Notes: generated from the letters alone by a model not told the origin. A stretch of DNA of 64,000 nt from Yersinia enterocolitica (GCA_002082245.2 NBTC02000002.1:4771142-4835141); one strand, 5' to 3'. Numbered from the stretch's first letter, positions 20,281 to 31,574 are shown. Translations and numbers: made by a program.

Positions 20281-21165
20281 TTAGGCATCTGGTTTATCGA
20301 TACCATTACGACCGGTTAATTGGTCTAACAACCAATAGCCCGCTGGCCCCGGTGGGCTTTTTTTCGACCAAACCGCATCAATAGAGATCATTTTAGGCCA
20401 ACCAATGGTGGGCAACGCGACCAGTTTTTGACGGCTGTATTGCTCCACCAGCCAGCGTGGCAAAATCGCCCAGCCGAAGCCTTGCTCCGCCATTTCTAAC
20501 AACATTAAGTAGCTGGGGGCAGACCACATTAGCCCTTGCGACTGGTTGCGCTCAGTACGATTGTAAGTATTGAGGCAAAGTTGCCGGGCGGTAGCCAGTT
20601 GTTCGGGGTGAACCTGAGGGAGCTTTGCCAGCGCATGACCCTGCTGCACGAATATCGCCATTTCAGTCTGTGCGGCTAATCGGCTGGCCGCAATATCCGG
20701 TGGATAGTACGACTGAACTTCTACTACACCGATATGCGCTCGCCGTAGTTGCAGCAGGTCAATGACGTCGCCCTCTTCGGCAATCAGGCACTCAAATTCG
20801 ATATCAGGGTAACGCTGCTCAAAGCGACGTAGTAAGTCCTCATGATGTGTTGGTTGATAAGTATCAGAAAGGACAAAAGTCAGTCGGGTTTCAACCTGAC
20901 CTGCCAGACGTATTGATAGATTATCCAGCCGTTCGCTGGCCGCCAGAATTTCCTGCACATGGGATAGCACCCGGCGACCATGGTCAGTTAATACCGGTTG
21001 GCGCGCCTGGCGGTCAAATAAGGTCAAACCCAGATCGGCTTCCAGATTGGCGATGGCGGTGCTGATAGTTGATTGGCTTTTGCGTAGCTTACGGGCTGCC
21101 GCGGAGAAGGACCCAAGGGCTGCGGCTTCAACAAATGCAATTAAGGCTTCGGGAGAATAATGCAT
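20281..21165 (-). CDS. LysR-family transcriptional regulator
   Basis: This 294-residue protein has an N-terminal winged helix (ALIAFVEAAALGSFSAAARKLRKSQSTISTAIANLEADLGLTLFDRQ, about 7-55) and a substrate-binding domain typical of LysR-type regulators (about 90-285). It lies between an aldo/keto reductase gene (same strand) and a divergent PACE efflux gene 102 bases away. LysR regulators often control the divergent neighbour, so the PACE gene is its likely target. The ligand is unknown. Confidence 0.9.
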   Translation of the reverse strand: MHYSPEALIAFVEAAALGSFSAAARKLRKSQSTISTAIANLEADLGLTLFDRQARQPVLTDHGRRVLSHVQEILAASERLDNLSIRLAGQVETRLTFVLSDTYQPTHHEDLLRRFEQRYPDIEFECLIAEEGDVIDLLQLRRAHIGVVEVQSYYPPDIAASRLAAQTEMAIFVQQGHALAKLPQVHPEQLATARQLCLNTYNRTERNQSQGLMWSAPSYLMLLEMAEQGFGWAILPRWLVEQYSRQKLVALPTIGWPKMISIDAVWSKKSPPGPAGYWLLDQLTGRNGIDKPDA

Positions 21166-21267
21166 AAACTATCTATTTTATCGATGGGTTCTATTTTTAA
21201 TCTATCTTAAAAAACGATGATAATCACCTCTAACAATCTGTCATCAGTTAATTTAAGTAGGTGTTTT

Positions 21268-21744
21268 ATGCAAGTTCATCACCGATCTCTCTTGGAGCGG
21301 ATTATTCATGCCGTTGGGTTTGAAGTGATTGCCGTTGCCATTTGTGCGCCCGTCGGCGCATGGTTACTGGATCGCTCCATACTGCAAATGGGAACATTGG
21401 CCTTGATCCTCTCCTCAGTGGCAATGCTGTGGAATATTGTTTACAACAGTCTGTTCGACCACTTCTGGCCAGTCAGTCGGGTAGCAAAGACTCTGCTCGT
21501 GCGGGTACTCCATGCGCTGGGCTTCGAGGGTGGTTTTATCCTGATAGGCTTACCTATCGCGGCTTTCACGTTGGGTGTTTCGCTATTACAGGCATTTATG
21601 TTGGAGATCGGTTTCTTCTTGTTCTTCCTGCCTTACACCGTATGTTACAACTGGGCCTATGACAGCCTGCGGATGCGGGTTATCCGCTCGCGCCAGCTTG
21701 CGACATTGCAGCCGGTTTCTGAGGAAGGGCGCAATTCACGCTAA
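21268..21744 (+). CDS. PACE-family efflux transporter (AceI-like)
   Basis: From the ATG at 21268 the protein has 158 residues and four transmembrane helices arranged as two repeats, each starting with the family motif (RIIHAVGFEVIAV and RVLHALGFEGGFIL) and each ending with W-N-x-x-Y-(N/D)-S-L-F/R (MLWNIVYNSLFDHFW, CYNWAYDSLRMRV). PACE pumps export chlorhexidine, acriflavine and possibly short polyamines. It is divergent from a LysR regulator, the usual arrangement for this family. An upstream in-frame ATG at 21217 is less likely. Confidence 0.9.
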   Translation: MQVHHRSLLERIIHAVGFEVIAVAICAPVGAWLLDRSILQMGTLALILSSVAMLWNIVYNSLFDHFWPVSRVAKTLLVRVLHALGFEGGFILIGLPIAAFTLGVSLLQAFMLEIGFFLFFLPYTVCYNWAYDSLRMRVIRSRQLATLQPVSEEGRNSR

Positions 21745-21918
21745 ATATTTACGTCATTTTTCACCTTCAGCAGCGGTATTTTGCTGTTGCTGAAACGTTT
21801 TTATGTGATCTTTATCGCAAAGCGAAAGGGTTTAGCGCATTGATATTGTTGTTTCTCCAGCCTGATTTTACAGTGGACATAGTTGAAGTTAAGCATCCCT
21901 GTAACGGAGAAGTTTCTG

Positions 21919-22884
21919 ATGACAAGCTATGCCCTGGTGGGTGACGTTGGCGGCACTAATGCCCGTTTGGCGCTTTGCGCTGTGGCGACGGGCGAAATAT
22001 CACAAGCAAAAACATATTCAGGGTTGGAATTCGACAGTCTGGAAGATGTCATTAAGCAATATCTGTCAGAGCATACAGTCACCGTAAAGGATGCCTGTAT
22101 CGCTATTGCTTGCCCGATTACCGGGGATTGGGTGGCGATGACCAATCATACTTGGGCATTTTCTATTGCAGCTATGCAGCAAAGCCTGGGGTTGGATCAT
22201 CTGGAGGTGATCAACGATTTTACGGCAGTATCGATGGCGATTCCGGTGTTGTCCGAACAGGATGTGTTGCAATTTGGTGGCACAACGCCTCAAGCGGGTA
22301 AACCAGTGGCGGTTTATGGTGCAGGTACTGGGCTGGGTGTGGCCCATTTAGTTAATGTGGGCCGCCGTTGGATTAGCTTACCGGGAGAGGGCGGTCATGT
22401 GGACTTCGCCCCGAACAGCGAAGAAGAAGACTCTATTTTGGCGGTATTGCGTCAGGAACTGGGCCATGTCTCTGCCGAGCGAGTACTTTCCGGGCCGGGG
22501 TTGGTTAATTTATACCGAGCTATCGTGATTTCTGATGCACGCCTACCGGAACATCTGGCACCGAAAGATATTACTGAACGCGCTCTGGCGGATAGCTGTA
22601 CTGACTGCCGCCGCGCCTTATCACTGTTTTGTGTGATTATGGGCCGTTTTGGCGGCAATCTGGCATTGAATCTCAGCACTTTTGGCGGCGTTTATATTGC
22701 TGGCGGTATCGTGCCACGCTTTATGGATTTCTTTACAGCTTCGGGCTTTCGCAGTGCTTTTGAAGATAAAGGCCGTTTCAAAGATTTCCTGCAAGATATT
22801 CCTGTTTATATGATTACCAATCAGCAACCGGGTTTGCTGGGGGCGGGCGCTTACTTGCGTCAGACATTAGGACATGAATTATAA
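21919..22884 (+). CDS. glk: Glucokinase (ROK-independent bacterial Glk)
   Basis: From the ATG at 21919 this gives 321 residues, the E. coli length. It has the N-terminal phosphate motif [30 protein letters not shown] (catalytic Asp), [13 protein letters not shown] and the adenosine motif [13 protein letters not shown]. It phosphorylates free cytoplasmic glucose with ATP. A CGGAGA ribosome site 6 bases upstream supports this start. Strong terminator downstream. Confidence 0.97.
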   Translation: MTSYALVGDVGGTNARLALCAVATGEISQAKTYSGLEFDSLEDVIKQYLSEHTVTVKDACIAIACPITGDWVAMTNHTWAFSIAAMQQSLGLDHLEVINDFTAVSMAIPVLSEQDVLQFGGTTPQAGKPVAVYGAGTGLGVAHLVNVGRRWISLPGEGGHVDFAPNSEEEDSILAVLRQELGHVSAERVLSGPGLVNLYRAIVISDARLPEHLAPKDITERALADSCTDCRRALSLFCVIMGRFGGNLALNLSTFGGVYIAGGIVPRFMDFFTASGFRSAFEDKGRFKDFLQDIPVYMITNQQPGLLGAGAYLRQTLGHEL

Positions 22885-22912
22885 GGTTTTTATTCGCTAT
22901 CGCTGAAATATG

Positions 22913-22939
22913 AAAGCAGAGCCAAGGCTCTGCTTTTTT
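22913..22939 (+). terminator. Intrinsic terminator after glk
   Basis: Eleven-pair perfect stem AAAGCAGAGCC/GGCTCTGCTTT followed by T-rich sequence, 28 bases after the glk stop. Confidence 0.9.
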
Positions 22940-23021
22940 ACATCATTGCTTTAAACCAGCCCCCATACTTTACAAACTCTGGCTGAGTTGTATTAGTTAT
23001 GGTGGGCCGTGTCACCCTCTA

Positions 23022-24266
23022 TTAGGCATGGCTACGGGCAGTTACGCCCGCTGTTGCTGTTGGTGTACTTTCAGTCTCGGTTGCTGCACCTTTTGGCGGT
23101 TTGATTATCAACGTCAGCAGCAAGGAAAGTACTGACAGCACCGCGATAACCATAAAGGTCGCCTGATATCCACCCAGTTGTGCGGCAATAAACGAACCTG
23201 CCAGAGCACCCAAACCAAACCCTTGATAGATGACACCGTAGTTTTTACTGTGATTTTTCAGACCGAAGAAGTCGCCGACAATCGCCGGGAACACCGTAAT
23301 ATTGCCGCCGAAGCAGAAGGCTATCGCCCCGACACACAAGAAGAACAGCGCATGAGTCAGTGGAACAAAACTCAACACGGATACCGCTAATGTGGTGACC
23401 AGCAAGGTGAAGCTGATTACGCGCAGACGGCCCACTTTGTCTGATAGTGCGCCAAGGATAATGCGCCCGGCGGTATTAAAGATGGCAATGGCTGAAACGG
23501 TGTTGGCTGCCGTCACCAAGTCCATTCCTGCCAGTTGTACGCCTAAATCTTTCACGATACCAATCAGATATAAGCCACTCATACATGCGGTGAAGAAGAT
23601 GATAAATAAGAAGTAAGACTCTTTAACCGCCAGCATCTCTTTGACACTAAAATCACGCCCGGCACGGGCGGTTTGCAGGCTGTTATTGACCTGTGGGGCC
23701 ACTGCTTTCTCTTGTAGCAGGAAAGAGCCAGCCCCTACTAATACCATCACGATGAGGCCCCAGTAGAAGAATGCCAGCGACACTCCTTGGTTGGCAATCA
23801 GACTGGCATTTACATATTTGAACAATAAGCTGCCGGTACCAAATGCCCCCACTGAAATACCGGAAATCAGCCCTTTACGTTCCGGGAACCATTTGATCAG
23901 ATTCGACAGGGTGGTGATGTAGGCGGTGCCATCGGCGAAACCGACCACGATACCAGCCAATAGATAAATCATTCCTAATGATGTGGCAAAAGAGCTGGCA
24001 ATCAGGCCCAAACCAAGAATGATACCGGAAAGTAACGTCAGTTTACGGATACCTATGCGCTCTTGCAGGCGGCCAGCAAACAGAGTGGCAATAGCGAGAG
24101 AAAAACTGGTAATGGAAAATGTGGTTGCAACTGCCCCTAACGACCAACTGAACTTCTCTCCCAGTGGCTGATTAAATAAGCTCCAGGTATAGATAGTTCC
24201 CAACCCCATTTGAACAATGATGGTACCCGCAACAATTAGCCAACGATTTACCGGTTTACTGCTCAT
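23022..24266 (-). CDS. yhjX: YhjX-like MFS transporter (OFA family), YpdAB target
   Basis: From the ATG at 24266 (strong AAGGAG ribosome site) the protein has 414 residues and 12 hydrophobic helices. It has the OFA-family opening NRWLIVAGTIIVQMGLGTIYTWSLFNQPLGE and the MFS loop GRLQERIGIRKL. In E. coli yhjX is far from ypdAB but is the main gene activated by YpdB during pyruvate sensing. Here it is directly downstream of ypdB, with a YpdB-type direct repeat between them. The transported compound is uncertain; a small carboxylate is plausible. Confidence 0.88.
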   Translation of the reverse strand: MSSKPVNRWLIVAGTIIVQMGLGTIYTWSLFNQPLGEKFSWSLGAVATTFSITSFSLAIATLFAGRLQERIGIRKLTLLSGIILGLGLIASSFATSLGMIYLLAGIVVGFADGTAYITTLSNLIKWFPERKGLISGISVGAFGTGSLLFKYVNASLIANQGVSLAFFYWGLIVMVLVGAGSFLLQEKAVAPQVNNSLQTARAGRDFSVKEMLAVKESYFLFIIFFTACMSGLYLIGIVKDLGVQLAGMDLVTAANTVSAIAIFNTAGRIILGALSDKVGRLRVISFTLLVTTLAVSVLSFVPLTHALFFLCVGAIAFCFGGNITVFPAIVGDFFGLKNHSKNYGVIYQGFGLGALAGSFIAAQLGGYQATFMVIAVLSVLSLLLTLIIKPPKGAATETESTPTATAGVTARSHA

Positions 24267-24457
24267 GCCGGACTCCTTAAACATCAATGCAATGTGGCCC
24301 GAATATGGCTATTGCGAACATAACAATGATTTGCAATAGCGTCGGAAGCCAAAGATTACGCGCTGATGGGGCACCGGAAATCTTGTCTTGAGGTGTTATC
24401 AGCCCGCCGAATGAAACCAGTATACGGGCGGGCTAATCACTATAGATCGAAAGGGGA

Positions 24458-24488
24458 ATGAGCTGCATTCCACGCGGAATGAAATGCA
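24458..24488 (-). promoter_or_regulatory. Predicted YpdB binding site (direct repeat, 11-base spacer)
   Basis: On the minus strand: TGCATTTCAT, 11 bases, TGCAGCTCAT. This fits the YpdB motif as I recall it from E. coli yhjX (GGCATTTCAT-N11-GGCATTTCAT) with one and three mismatches and exactly the same spacer. It begins right after the ypdB stop codon, about 190 bases upstream of the yhjX start. Confidence 0.7.
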
Positions 24489-24489
24489 T

Positions 24490-25230
24490 TTAAAGACGCA
24501 TCAGTTGCCTGAATTCTTTTATCTTGCTGCGGCTGACAGGGACTTCAAAGTCCAAATCACTGAGCCGCAGAATATAGGTATTATTAAACCACGGCACAAT
24601 TTCACGGATTTTGGCTAAATTGACACAATAGGAGCGATGGCAGCGGAAGAAGTACTCCTCCGGTAGGCGGCTGAAAAATTCAGTAATATTCATCGGCATA
24701 ATGAATTCTTCGCGCCGAGTATAGACCAACGTGACCTTTTCCTGTGCTGCGGCATAATAGATATCATTGATATCAGTGACGATAATGCGCTCATCTTTCA
24801 TCAAATTGATGGTATGCGCCGCAGAACGGTGGTTGGTACTGCTGGTCTGTTCTCTATTTTGGTGCTCACGCTTATGCAGCGCTTCGAGTTTTTGCAGCAT
24901 AGTGACAATACGAGACTCATGATAAGGCTTTAAAATATAGTCAAATGCTTCAATTTCAAAGGCTTCAACGGCATGCTCTTTATAGGCTGTGATAAAGATA
25001 ATATAAGGCTTATGGGCAAATTTACTGATGTTTTGTGCCAATAACACGCCATCCAATGATGGAATATTGATATCGAGAAAAATAGCATCGACCTGATGGT
25101 TTTGCAGGTATTTAAGCACATCCAGCCCATCGTCAAAGGTTGCCTCAATGGTGATGTTGCTGTGCTGGCGAATCAGGTAACTCAACTCTTCTTGAGCCAG
25201 AAACTCATCTTCAACAATGATTGCTTTCAC
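24490..25230 (-). CDS. ypdB: LytTR-family response regulator YpdB
   Basis: This 246-residue protein has a receiver domain (E7-D8, phospho-acceptor D53 in AIFLDINIPSLDG, K101 in ILKPY) and a C-terminal LytTR DNA-binding domain (about 145-245, FFRCHRSYCVNLAKIREIVPW). It is the partner of the YpdA kinase, whose gene ends 3 bases before this one starts. In E. coli the pair senses extracellular pyruvate and activates yhjX. Here its target gene lies directly downstream. Confidence 0.93.
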   Translation of the reverse strand: MKAIIVEDEFLAQEELSYLIRQHSNITIEATFDDGLDVLKYLQNHQVDAIFLDINIPSLDGVLLAQNISKFAHKPYIIFITAYKEHAVEAFEIEAFDYILKPYHESRIVTMLQKLEALHKREHQNREQTSSTNHRSAAHTINLMKDERIIVTDINDIYYAAAQEKVTLVYTRREEFIMPMNITEFFSRLPEEYFFRCHRSYCVNLAKIREIVPWFNNTYILRLSDLDFEVPVSRSKIKEFRQLMRL

Positions 25231-25233
25231 GGA

Positions 25234-26934
25234 TTAGACTCCGGCTGGAATATGGGGGTCAGCATGGATTTTGCCGCCATTTTTGCTGATATAAAAAGAG
25301 ATCTCGGTGCCCGGTTCCATGCGGCGTATCTGTAAACCTTCCCCATACAGTAACTTCACCCGATGATGCACATTGAGTAAACCAATTTTATTGCCCGGCA
25401 TTTCATTATTCGCCACGCGCTCAATTGTCTCTGGGTTAATACCATTACCGGTGTCTTTTACGGAAATTTTTATTTGGTCGCCACTGTCTTTAACCGCAAT
25501 GACCACCACACCTTTACCACGACACGGCTGAATGCCATGCACAATGGCATTTTCAACCAAGGGTTGAATTAACAAGCTGGGTATTTTCAGCGCAATATCG
25601 TCGTCAATATCATAAATCACAGTTAACTTGCTGCCGAAGCGGGCCTGCTCGATGGCGATATAATCCTGAATTTGATGTAGTTCTTTGCGAATATCAATCT
25701 GTTCGTCATTCAGCTCAAGGTTATAACGCAGATAACGGGATAAATTGATGATCAATTGGCGCGCGGTATCTGGATTAATACGAATTGAGGACGAGATAGC
25801 ATTCAAGGCATTAAATAAGAAGTGCGGGTTAATTTTACTTTGTAGTGCGCGCATTTCCGCTTTATTTGCCATTTCACGCAGTTGTTCTATACGGGAGACT
25901 TCAATCTGGGTTGAGATAATTTGTGACAAGCCGACCGCCATCACTTTCAGTGAATAGGTAATTTTATGTGCATGGCAATAGTAGATCTTCAGTGAGCCAG
26001 TGACTTCACCTTTTTCCCATAACGGAATAATGATGAGGGAGTGAATTTGTGGCGTGCGATGGACTTCATCATTATTGCGGATAGTAATCTTCCCACACTG
26101 AATGCTCTCTTTGGTAATATCACTGATGATCTCATGACCGATATTATAGGCTTCAACGCCCACCCCCACATAAGCCAAAATATGTTGGGTGTCGGTAATG
26201 GCGACAGCATCTGCCTTAATATCGGTGCGAATAATCTCACACACACTGCGCAGTGATTCGCCGTTGATATTGCGAAAATAGGGCAGGGTTTTATTGGCGA
26301 TATCCAGTGCCAGTTTTGCTTGCCGCGCGGCAATAACCTCTTTTTCATCTTCGACACTCTGTACCAGCAGGACAATTAACCCGATACAAACCGCCCCTAA
26401 GATCATAGGAATGGCGATTTTAGACACAATATCAATACCTAATGCGGTCGGCCTGGCCCAAATAATCACCAATAGCATGGTGAGTGACTCACAAATCATG
26501 CCTGCCAGAATACCGATACTCCATTGCCGCTCTTTCTTTATTTTCAGATTTATATAGCCGGACATCAGGCCGGCTATAATGCTGGTAATCAGACAGGGGA
26601 TTGATGTAATTCCATCAATATCAATTAAATATCGGTGAGAGCCGGCGATAAGTCCGGTAATGATACCTACCCACGGGCCAAATAAAATACCGCCAGACAT
26701 GACAGCAATAACCCGAACATTCACTAATGAACCTTCGACGTTAATACCGGAATAAGTACCAAAAATAGCGAACAACGAGAAGATAGCGGTTACCGCTGCC
26801 AGTTCCAGTGGTGTGTGCTTCTCTTTTTGCAATAACTGACGAAACAGGTGGGTGCGGGTCAGAAAGAATAAACAAATCAACATTAATGCGGCACGATCAA
26901 ACACCGCCAGTAGCATTTCAAATATCTGGTGCAC
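25234..26934 (-). CDS. ypdA: Sensor histidine kinase YpdA (LytS type)
   Basis: This 566-residue protein has six N-terminal transmembrane helices (5TM-5TMR_LYT domain, about 1-200, with [32 protein letters not shown]), a GAF domain (about 220-345), a His-kinase helix with the H-box [19 protein letters not shown] and a C-terminal ATPase domain ([30 protein letters not shown]). Length and layout match E. coli YpdA, a pyruvate-responsive kinase. Operon with ypdB. Confidence 0.93.
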   Translation of the reverse strand: MHQIFEMLLAVFDRAALMLICLFFLTRTHLFRQLLQKEKHTPLELAAVTAIFSLFAIFGTYSGINVEGSLVNVRVIAVMSGGILFGPWVGIITGLIAGSHRYLIDIDGITSIPCLITSIIAGLMSGYINLKIKKERQWSIGILAGMICESLTMLLVIIWARPTALGIDIVSKIAIPMILGAVCIGLIVLLVQSVEDEKEVIAARQAKLALDIANKTLPYFRNINGESLRSVCEIIRTDIKADAVAITDTQHILAYVGVGVEAYNIGHEIISDITKESIQCGKITIRNNDEVHRTPQIHSLIIIPLWEKGEVTGSLKIYYCHAHKITYSLKVMAVGLSQIISTQIEVSRIEQLREMANKAEMRALQSKINPHFLFNALNAISSSIRINPDTARQLIINLSRYLRYNLELNDEQIDIRKELHQIQDYIAIEQARFGSKLTVIYDIDDDIALKIPSLLIQPLVENAIVHGIQPCRGKGVVVIAVKDSGDQIKISVKDTGNGINPETIERVANNEMPGNKIGLLNVHHRVKLLYGEGLQIRRMEPGTEISFYISKNGGKIHADPHIPAGV

Positions 26935-27081
26935 ACTATTTTCTCTTGGCGATAGCCTTGAATCTTAGTTTGGGACCATCAGATTCGGCGGCGAATAAGC
27001 GGCTAACTATAAGGAAAATGACCGGCAACTGCCACTTTATCCGCGTTATCCGGTAAATCGATGCGGCGGATTGCAGGGGAG

Positions 27082-27106
27082 TCTGCTGGCGGGTCGCGCC
27101 AGCAGA
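27082..27106 (-). terminator. Strong hairpin downstream of the YbiU-type gene
   Basis: Ten-pair perfect stem TCTGCTGGCG/CGCCAGCAGA with a 5-base loop, 66 bases after the stop at 27172 and without a T-tract. Either a Rho-type 3' end stabiliser or a weak terminator. Nothing else is seen between 26935 and 27171. Confidence 0.4.
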
Positions 27107-27171
27107 GATAACGTTGAGGAGATTATTTATATCGTTCTTATTGGCAGAGAAACACGGGATTGATAGGAATG

Positions 27172-28569
<1,398 letters not shown>

Positions 28570-28619
28570 TTAATATTCTGCGTTCTGTTTATGGCTAACA
28601 TCTTCAATTCGAGGGAAAA

Positions 28620-29192
28620 ATGTCACCAGTGATCCCGATGTTCAGTAGCTCGCCGATTTCTCTGAGAACACCACAGTTGGTGCTCGAGAGCCTCAAAGAG
28701 CAGGATTGGCCGCTGTTTTTACGCTTATACCAAGATCCTGTGGTTCAGCGTTATATGGCAGATCCGATGGATATGGCCGAGATTCGTGAGCGTTTTGAAT
28801 CACGTTTAACCCCTTGGGAAAAGACCTCCAACCATTGGCTATGTCTGGTGGTTCGTGAACGCGCCAGCGGACAGAGCATGGGGCTTACCGGCTTTTTGGC
28901 TGAATGGTTGCCATTACAGCAAGCTGAAGTGGGTTATGCCATGTTACCGTCCTGCCAGGGCAAAGGTTTTGCCAAAGAATCCTTGTTGGCTGTATTGGCG
29001 TTTGGTTTCCAGCAATGTCAGTTTCATAAAATGAAAGCCACGGTTACTGTGGGCAACCATGCTTCACGCGGGTTACTGGAACGCTGTGGTTTTCAGTTGG
29101 AAGGGACGTTGCGTGATAATTATCAACTTGGCGGGCAATGGTGTGATGACTGGGTATTAGGGATGCTGGCGAGTGAGTTTGATTCTCAGTAA
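28620..29192 (+). CDS. GNAT-family N-acetyltransferase (RimJ/RimL-like)
   Basis: This 190-residue protein has the acetyl-CoA site EVGYAMLPSCQGKGFAKESL (Q/R-x-x-G-x-G/A pattern) and a C-terminal VTVGNHASRGLLERCGFQLEGTLRDNY, the RimJ/RimL/YjcK arrangement. The substrate (a protein N-terminus or small molecule) cannot be told. The ATG was chosen because the N-terminus ISLRTPQLVLESLKEQDW starts the fold within 20 residues. It precedes alaC in the same orientation, separated by a structured leader. Confidence 0.85.
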   Translation: MSPVIPMFSSSPISLRTPQLVLESLKEQDWPLFLRLYQDPVVQRYMADPMDMAEIRERFESRLTPWEKTSNHWLCLVVRERASGQSMGLTGFLAEWLPLQQAEVGYAMLPSCQGKGFAKESLLAVLAFGFQQCQFHKMKATVTVGNHASRGLLERCGFQLEGTLRDNYQLGGQWCDDWVLGMLASEFDSQ

Positions 29193-29264
29193 CTTCTCCG
29201 ATGAGTTAGATATTTGTTACCAGCCACTCGACAGCCCTTTAGCGCTGGGATATGTTCATAAACA

Positions 29265-29302
29265 GACCATCTGATGGTCAGCGTCGCTCGGACGGTCCGG
29301 GC
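29265..29302 (+). promoter_or_regulatory. Structured leader upstream of alaC
   Basis: Two perfect or near-perfect hairpins lie in tandem: GACCATC-T-GATGGTC (29265-29279) and GCTCGGA-CGG-TCCGGGC (29286-29302, one G-U pair). They sit between 24 and 61 bases before the alaC ATG, which has a GAGGAA ribosome site just after them. They could be an operator followed by a leader stem. Function unknown. Confidence 0.4.
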
Positions 29303-29325
29303 GCTAACGTATCCTCGAGGAAATT

Positions 29326-30561
29326 ATGGCTGAACTCCCTGCTAAGCGTCGTTTTACCCGTATTGATCGCCTGCCCCCTTATGTTTTCAATATTACCGCT
29401 GAGTTGAAAATGGCGGCCCGCCGTCGCGGTGAAGATATTATTGATTTCAGTATGGGTAATCCCGATGGTCCGACACCACCCCATATCGTTGAGAAAATGT
29501 GCAGTGTCGCGCAACGTGAAGACACCCACGGCTACTCAACCTCTCGGGGTATACCGCGGCTGCGTAGGGCCATTTCCAACTGGTACGCCGAGCGTTACCA
29601 AGTGGATATTGATCCTGAAACTGAAGCTATTGTCACTATCGGTTCGAAAGAGGGGCTGGCTCATCTGATGCTGGCGACACTGGACCACGGTGATACAGTA
29701 TTGGTGCCGAATCCTAGCTACCCGATTCATATTTATGGTGCGGTGATTGCAGGGGCGCAAGTTCGCTCGGTCCCATTGACCGAGGGCATTGATTTCTTCT
29801 GTGAATTGGAACGTGCGATTCGTGAAACCATTCCTAAACCGAAAATGATGATCCTCGGCTTCCCGTCTAACCCTACAGCACAATGTGTGGAGCTAGAATT
29901 TTTTGAACGGGTGGTGGCGTTAGCGAAGCAATACGACGTGCTGGTGGTGCATGACTTGGCCTATGCCGACATTGTATATGATGGTTGGAAAGCGCCGTCA
30001 ATCATGCAAGTGCCTGGGGCAAAAGACATTGCGGTTGAGTTTTTCACCTTATCCAAAAGCTACAATATGGCCGGTTGGCGTATTGGTTTTATGGTGGGTA
30101 ACCCGGAATTGGTTAATGCGCTGGCTCGCATCAAAAGCTATCACGACTATGGCACTTTTACCCCGTTGCAGGTGGCGGCAATTGCTGCCTTGGAAGGGGA
30201 CCAACAGTGTGTTCGTGATATCGCTGAAAAATACCGCCAGCGGCGTAACGTGTTGGTACGTGGGTTGCATGAGGCTGGTTGGATGGTTGAAAACCCCAAA
30301 GCGTCGATGTATGTCTGGGCGAAAATCCCAGAGCCTTACGCCCATTTAGGCTCACTCGAGTTTGCCAAGCGCCTGTTGTCTGAGGCAAAAGTCTGCGTTT
30401 CGCCGGGGATAGGATTCGGTGATTACGGTGATACTCATGTCCGTTTCGCCTTGATTGAGAATCAGGACCGGATCCGTCAGGCGGTGCGCGGAATTAAGAG
30501 TATGTTTCGTACTGATGGTTTGCTGAAACCGAGTAAAGCGGTTTCAGGTGACGGTATCTAA
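29326..30561 (+). CDS. alaC: Alanine transaminase AlaC (glutamate-pyruvate aminotransferase)
   Basis: This 411-residue class I aminotransferase has [55 protein letters not shown] and the PLP lysine in [20 protein letters not shown]. AlaC (YfdZ) makes alanine from pyruvate with glutamate. Position beside the ypdAB block as in E. coli. Confidence 0.94.
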   Translation: MAELPAKRRFTRIDRLPPYVFNITAELKMAARRRGEDIIDFSMGNPDGPTPPHIVEKMCSVAQREDTHGYSTSRGIPRLRRAISNWYAERYQVDIDPETEAIVTIGSKEGLAHLMLATLDHGDTVLVPNPSYPIHIYGAVIAGAQVRSVPLTEGIDFFCELERAIRETIPKPKMMILGFPSNPTAQCVELEFFERVVALAKQYDVLVVHDLAYADIVYDGWKAPSIMQVPGAKDIAVEFFTLSKSYNMAGWRIGFMVGNPELVNALARIKSYHDYGTFTPLQVAAIAALEGDQQCVRDIAEKYRQRRNVLVRGLHEAGWMVENPKASMYVWAKIPEPYAHLGSLEFAKRLLSEAKVCVSPGIGFGDYGDTHVRFALIENQDRIRQAVRGIKSMFRTDGLLKPSKAVSGDGI

Positions 30562-30597
30562 CCCCGCGCTTACCATCAACTAAATAGCTAACTCTCT

Positions 30598-30632
30598 ATT
30601 CTGACCGGCGACCCACGCTGTCCGGTCAGAAT
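30598..30632 (+). terminator. Long stem after alaC
   Basis: Eleven-pair perfect arms ATTCTGACCGG/CCGGTCAGAAT with a 13-base loop, 37 bases after the alaC stop. No T-tract follows, so termination strength is uncertain. Confidence 0.5.
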
Positions 30633-30735
30633 AAAGTACCTTGTGTTCAAAACGTTATCCGCCCTCCTTAATGTTTTCTTCATCTATTTTGCACCATACT
30701 GATTATTAACTTGATGAAGTCAGTGGAGCACCACA

Positions 30736-31260
30736 ATGAGAAATCGCTATTCACTCCCCCAAATAACCCTGCACTGGCTGACGCTAGTGATGATCATTCT
30801 GACTTATGCCGCCATGTTACTCAGTGACACGGTACCGGATGAAGATCGTACATTAGTGAAAAATCTGCATTTCAATTTTGGTATTTCTGTCTGGCTACTG
30901 ATGTTGGTACGACTGTGGTTGCGCCAGCGCAATATAACACCAGCGATCACCCCAAGGTTACCTAACTGGCAGTTGTTAGGGGCGCAGATTATGCATTGGG
31001 GTCTGTATTTAATGTTCTTATCATTACCGGTGCTGGGGGTGTTGGCTCAGGCTTATGGTGGGAAAACCTGGTTCTTGCTGGGGTGGCAGGTACCGCAGTG
31101 GGTAACACCGGATGATGTCGCGCGTGGTTATCTTAAGCAGACTCACGAGCTAATTGCCAATTTAGGCTATTTTGTGATTGGCGCTCACGCACTGGCCGCG
31201 CTTTATCATCACTATATTCGCCGGGATGATACATTACGCCGAATGATGCCAGGAAAATGA
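30736..31260 (+). CDS. cybB: Cytochrome b561 (CybB family)
   Basis: This 174-residue inner-membrane dihaem protein has four hydrophobic helices, with candidate haem-ligand histidines H13 (LPQITLHWLT), H46 (KNLHFNFG), H95 (AQIMHWGLY) and H138/H154 (KQTHELIAN, VIGAHALAALYHH). It passes electrons between the quinone pool and an acceptor; CybB in E. coli is a superoxide:ubiquinone oxidoreductase. Single gene with a hairpin terminator downstream. Confidence 0.9.
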   Translation: MRNRYSLPQITLHWLTLVMIILTYAAMLLSDTVPDEDRTLVKNLHFNFGISVWLLMLVRLWLRQRNITPAITPRLPNWQLLGAQIMHWGLYLMFLSLPVLGVLAQAYGGKTWFLLGWQVPQWVTPDDVARGYLKQTHELIANLGYFVIGAHALAALYHHYIRRDDTLRRMMPGK

Positions 31261-31263
31261 TAA

Positions 31264-31284
31264 AGGGCGCGAATGCGCCCTCTA
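31264..31284. terminator. Hairpin terminator between cybB and ypdK-like gene
   Basis: Perfect stem AGGGCGC-GAAT-GCGCCCT, 4 bases after the cybB stop and 35 bases beyond the end of the convergent small gene. Confidence 0.6.
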
Positions 31285-31318
31285 TACGATGTCAGATTGT
31301 GGATGGTTCGAGTTAATA

Positions 31319-31393
31319 TTACTCGACCATCATCATGAAGGTGCCAACCCAAACCACCAACATAATAGAGATACCCATAAAGAAATATTTCAC
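31319..31393 (-). CDS. ypdK: YpdK-like 24-residue membrane protein
   Basis: A minus-strand frame from GTG at 31393 encodes MKYFFMGISI followed by a hydrophobic run ending MMMVE, 24 residues in all. It matches the E. coli small membrane protein YpdK (23 residues, same MKYFFMGIS opening), which lies in the same chromosomal neighbourhood near alaC. A GGGGAG ribosome site lies 8 bases upstream. Single-pass inner-membrane peptide of unknown role. Confidence 0.75.
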   Translation of the reverse strand: MKYFFMGISIMLVVWVGTFMMMVE

Positions 31394-31451
31394 TGAACAA
31401 CTCCCCTTGGAGCTACCTCGCCAGTAACGATCCAAATTGCTGTGCTACGTT

Positions 31452-31574
31452 TACCCTTGTTACTTAAAATTACAGTGGTGTTCGCTACGTTCACTCACCC
31501 GAGTCACTGACTGATGTCAGCTTGTCGGTATCAACTCACGTTCTGCCTGACTGTAATGCCAAGTTCTTTGGGTA
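31452..31574. repeat. ERIC-type element
   Basis: About 123 bp. Terminal repeats (tacccttgttacttaaaattacag ... ctgtaatgccaagttctttgggta, inverted) flank a core with cactcacccgagtcactgactgatgtcagcttgtcgg, a Yersinia-style ERIC. From 31575 to 31902 I see nothing beyond AT-rich non-coding sequence. Confidence 0.75.
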
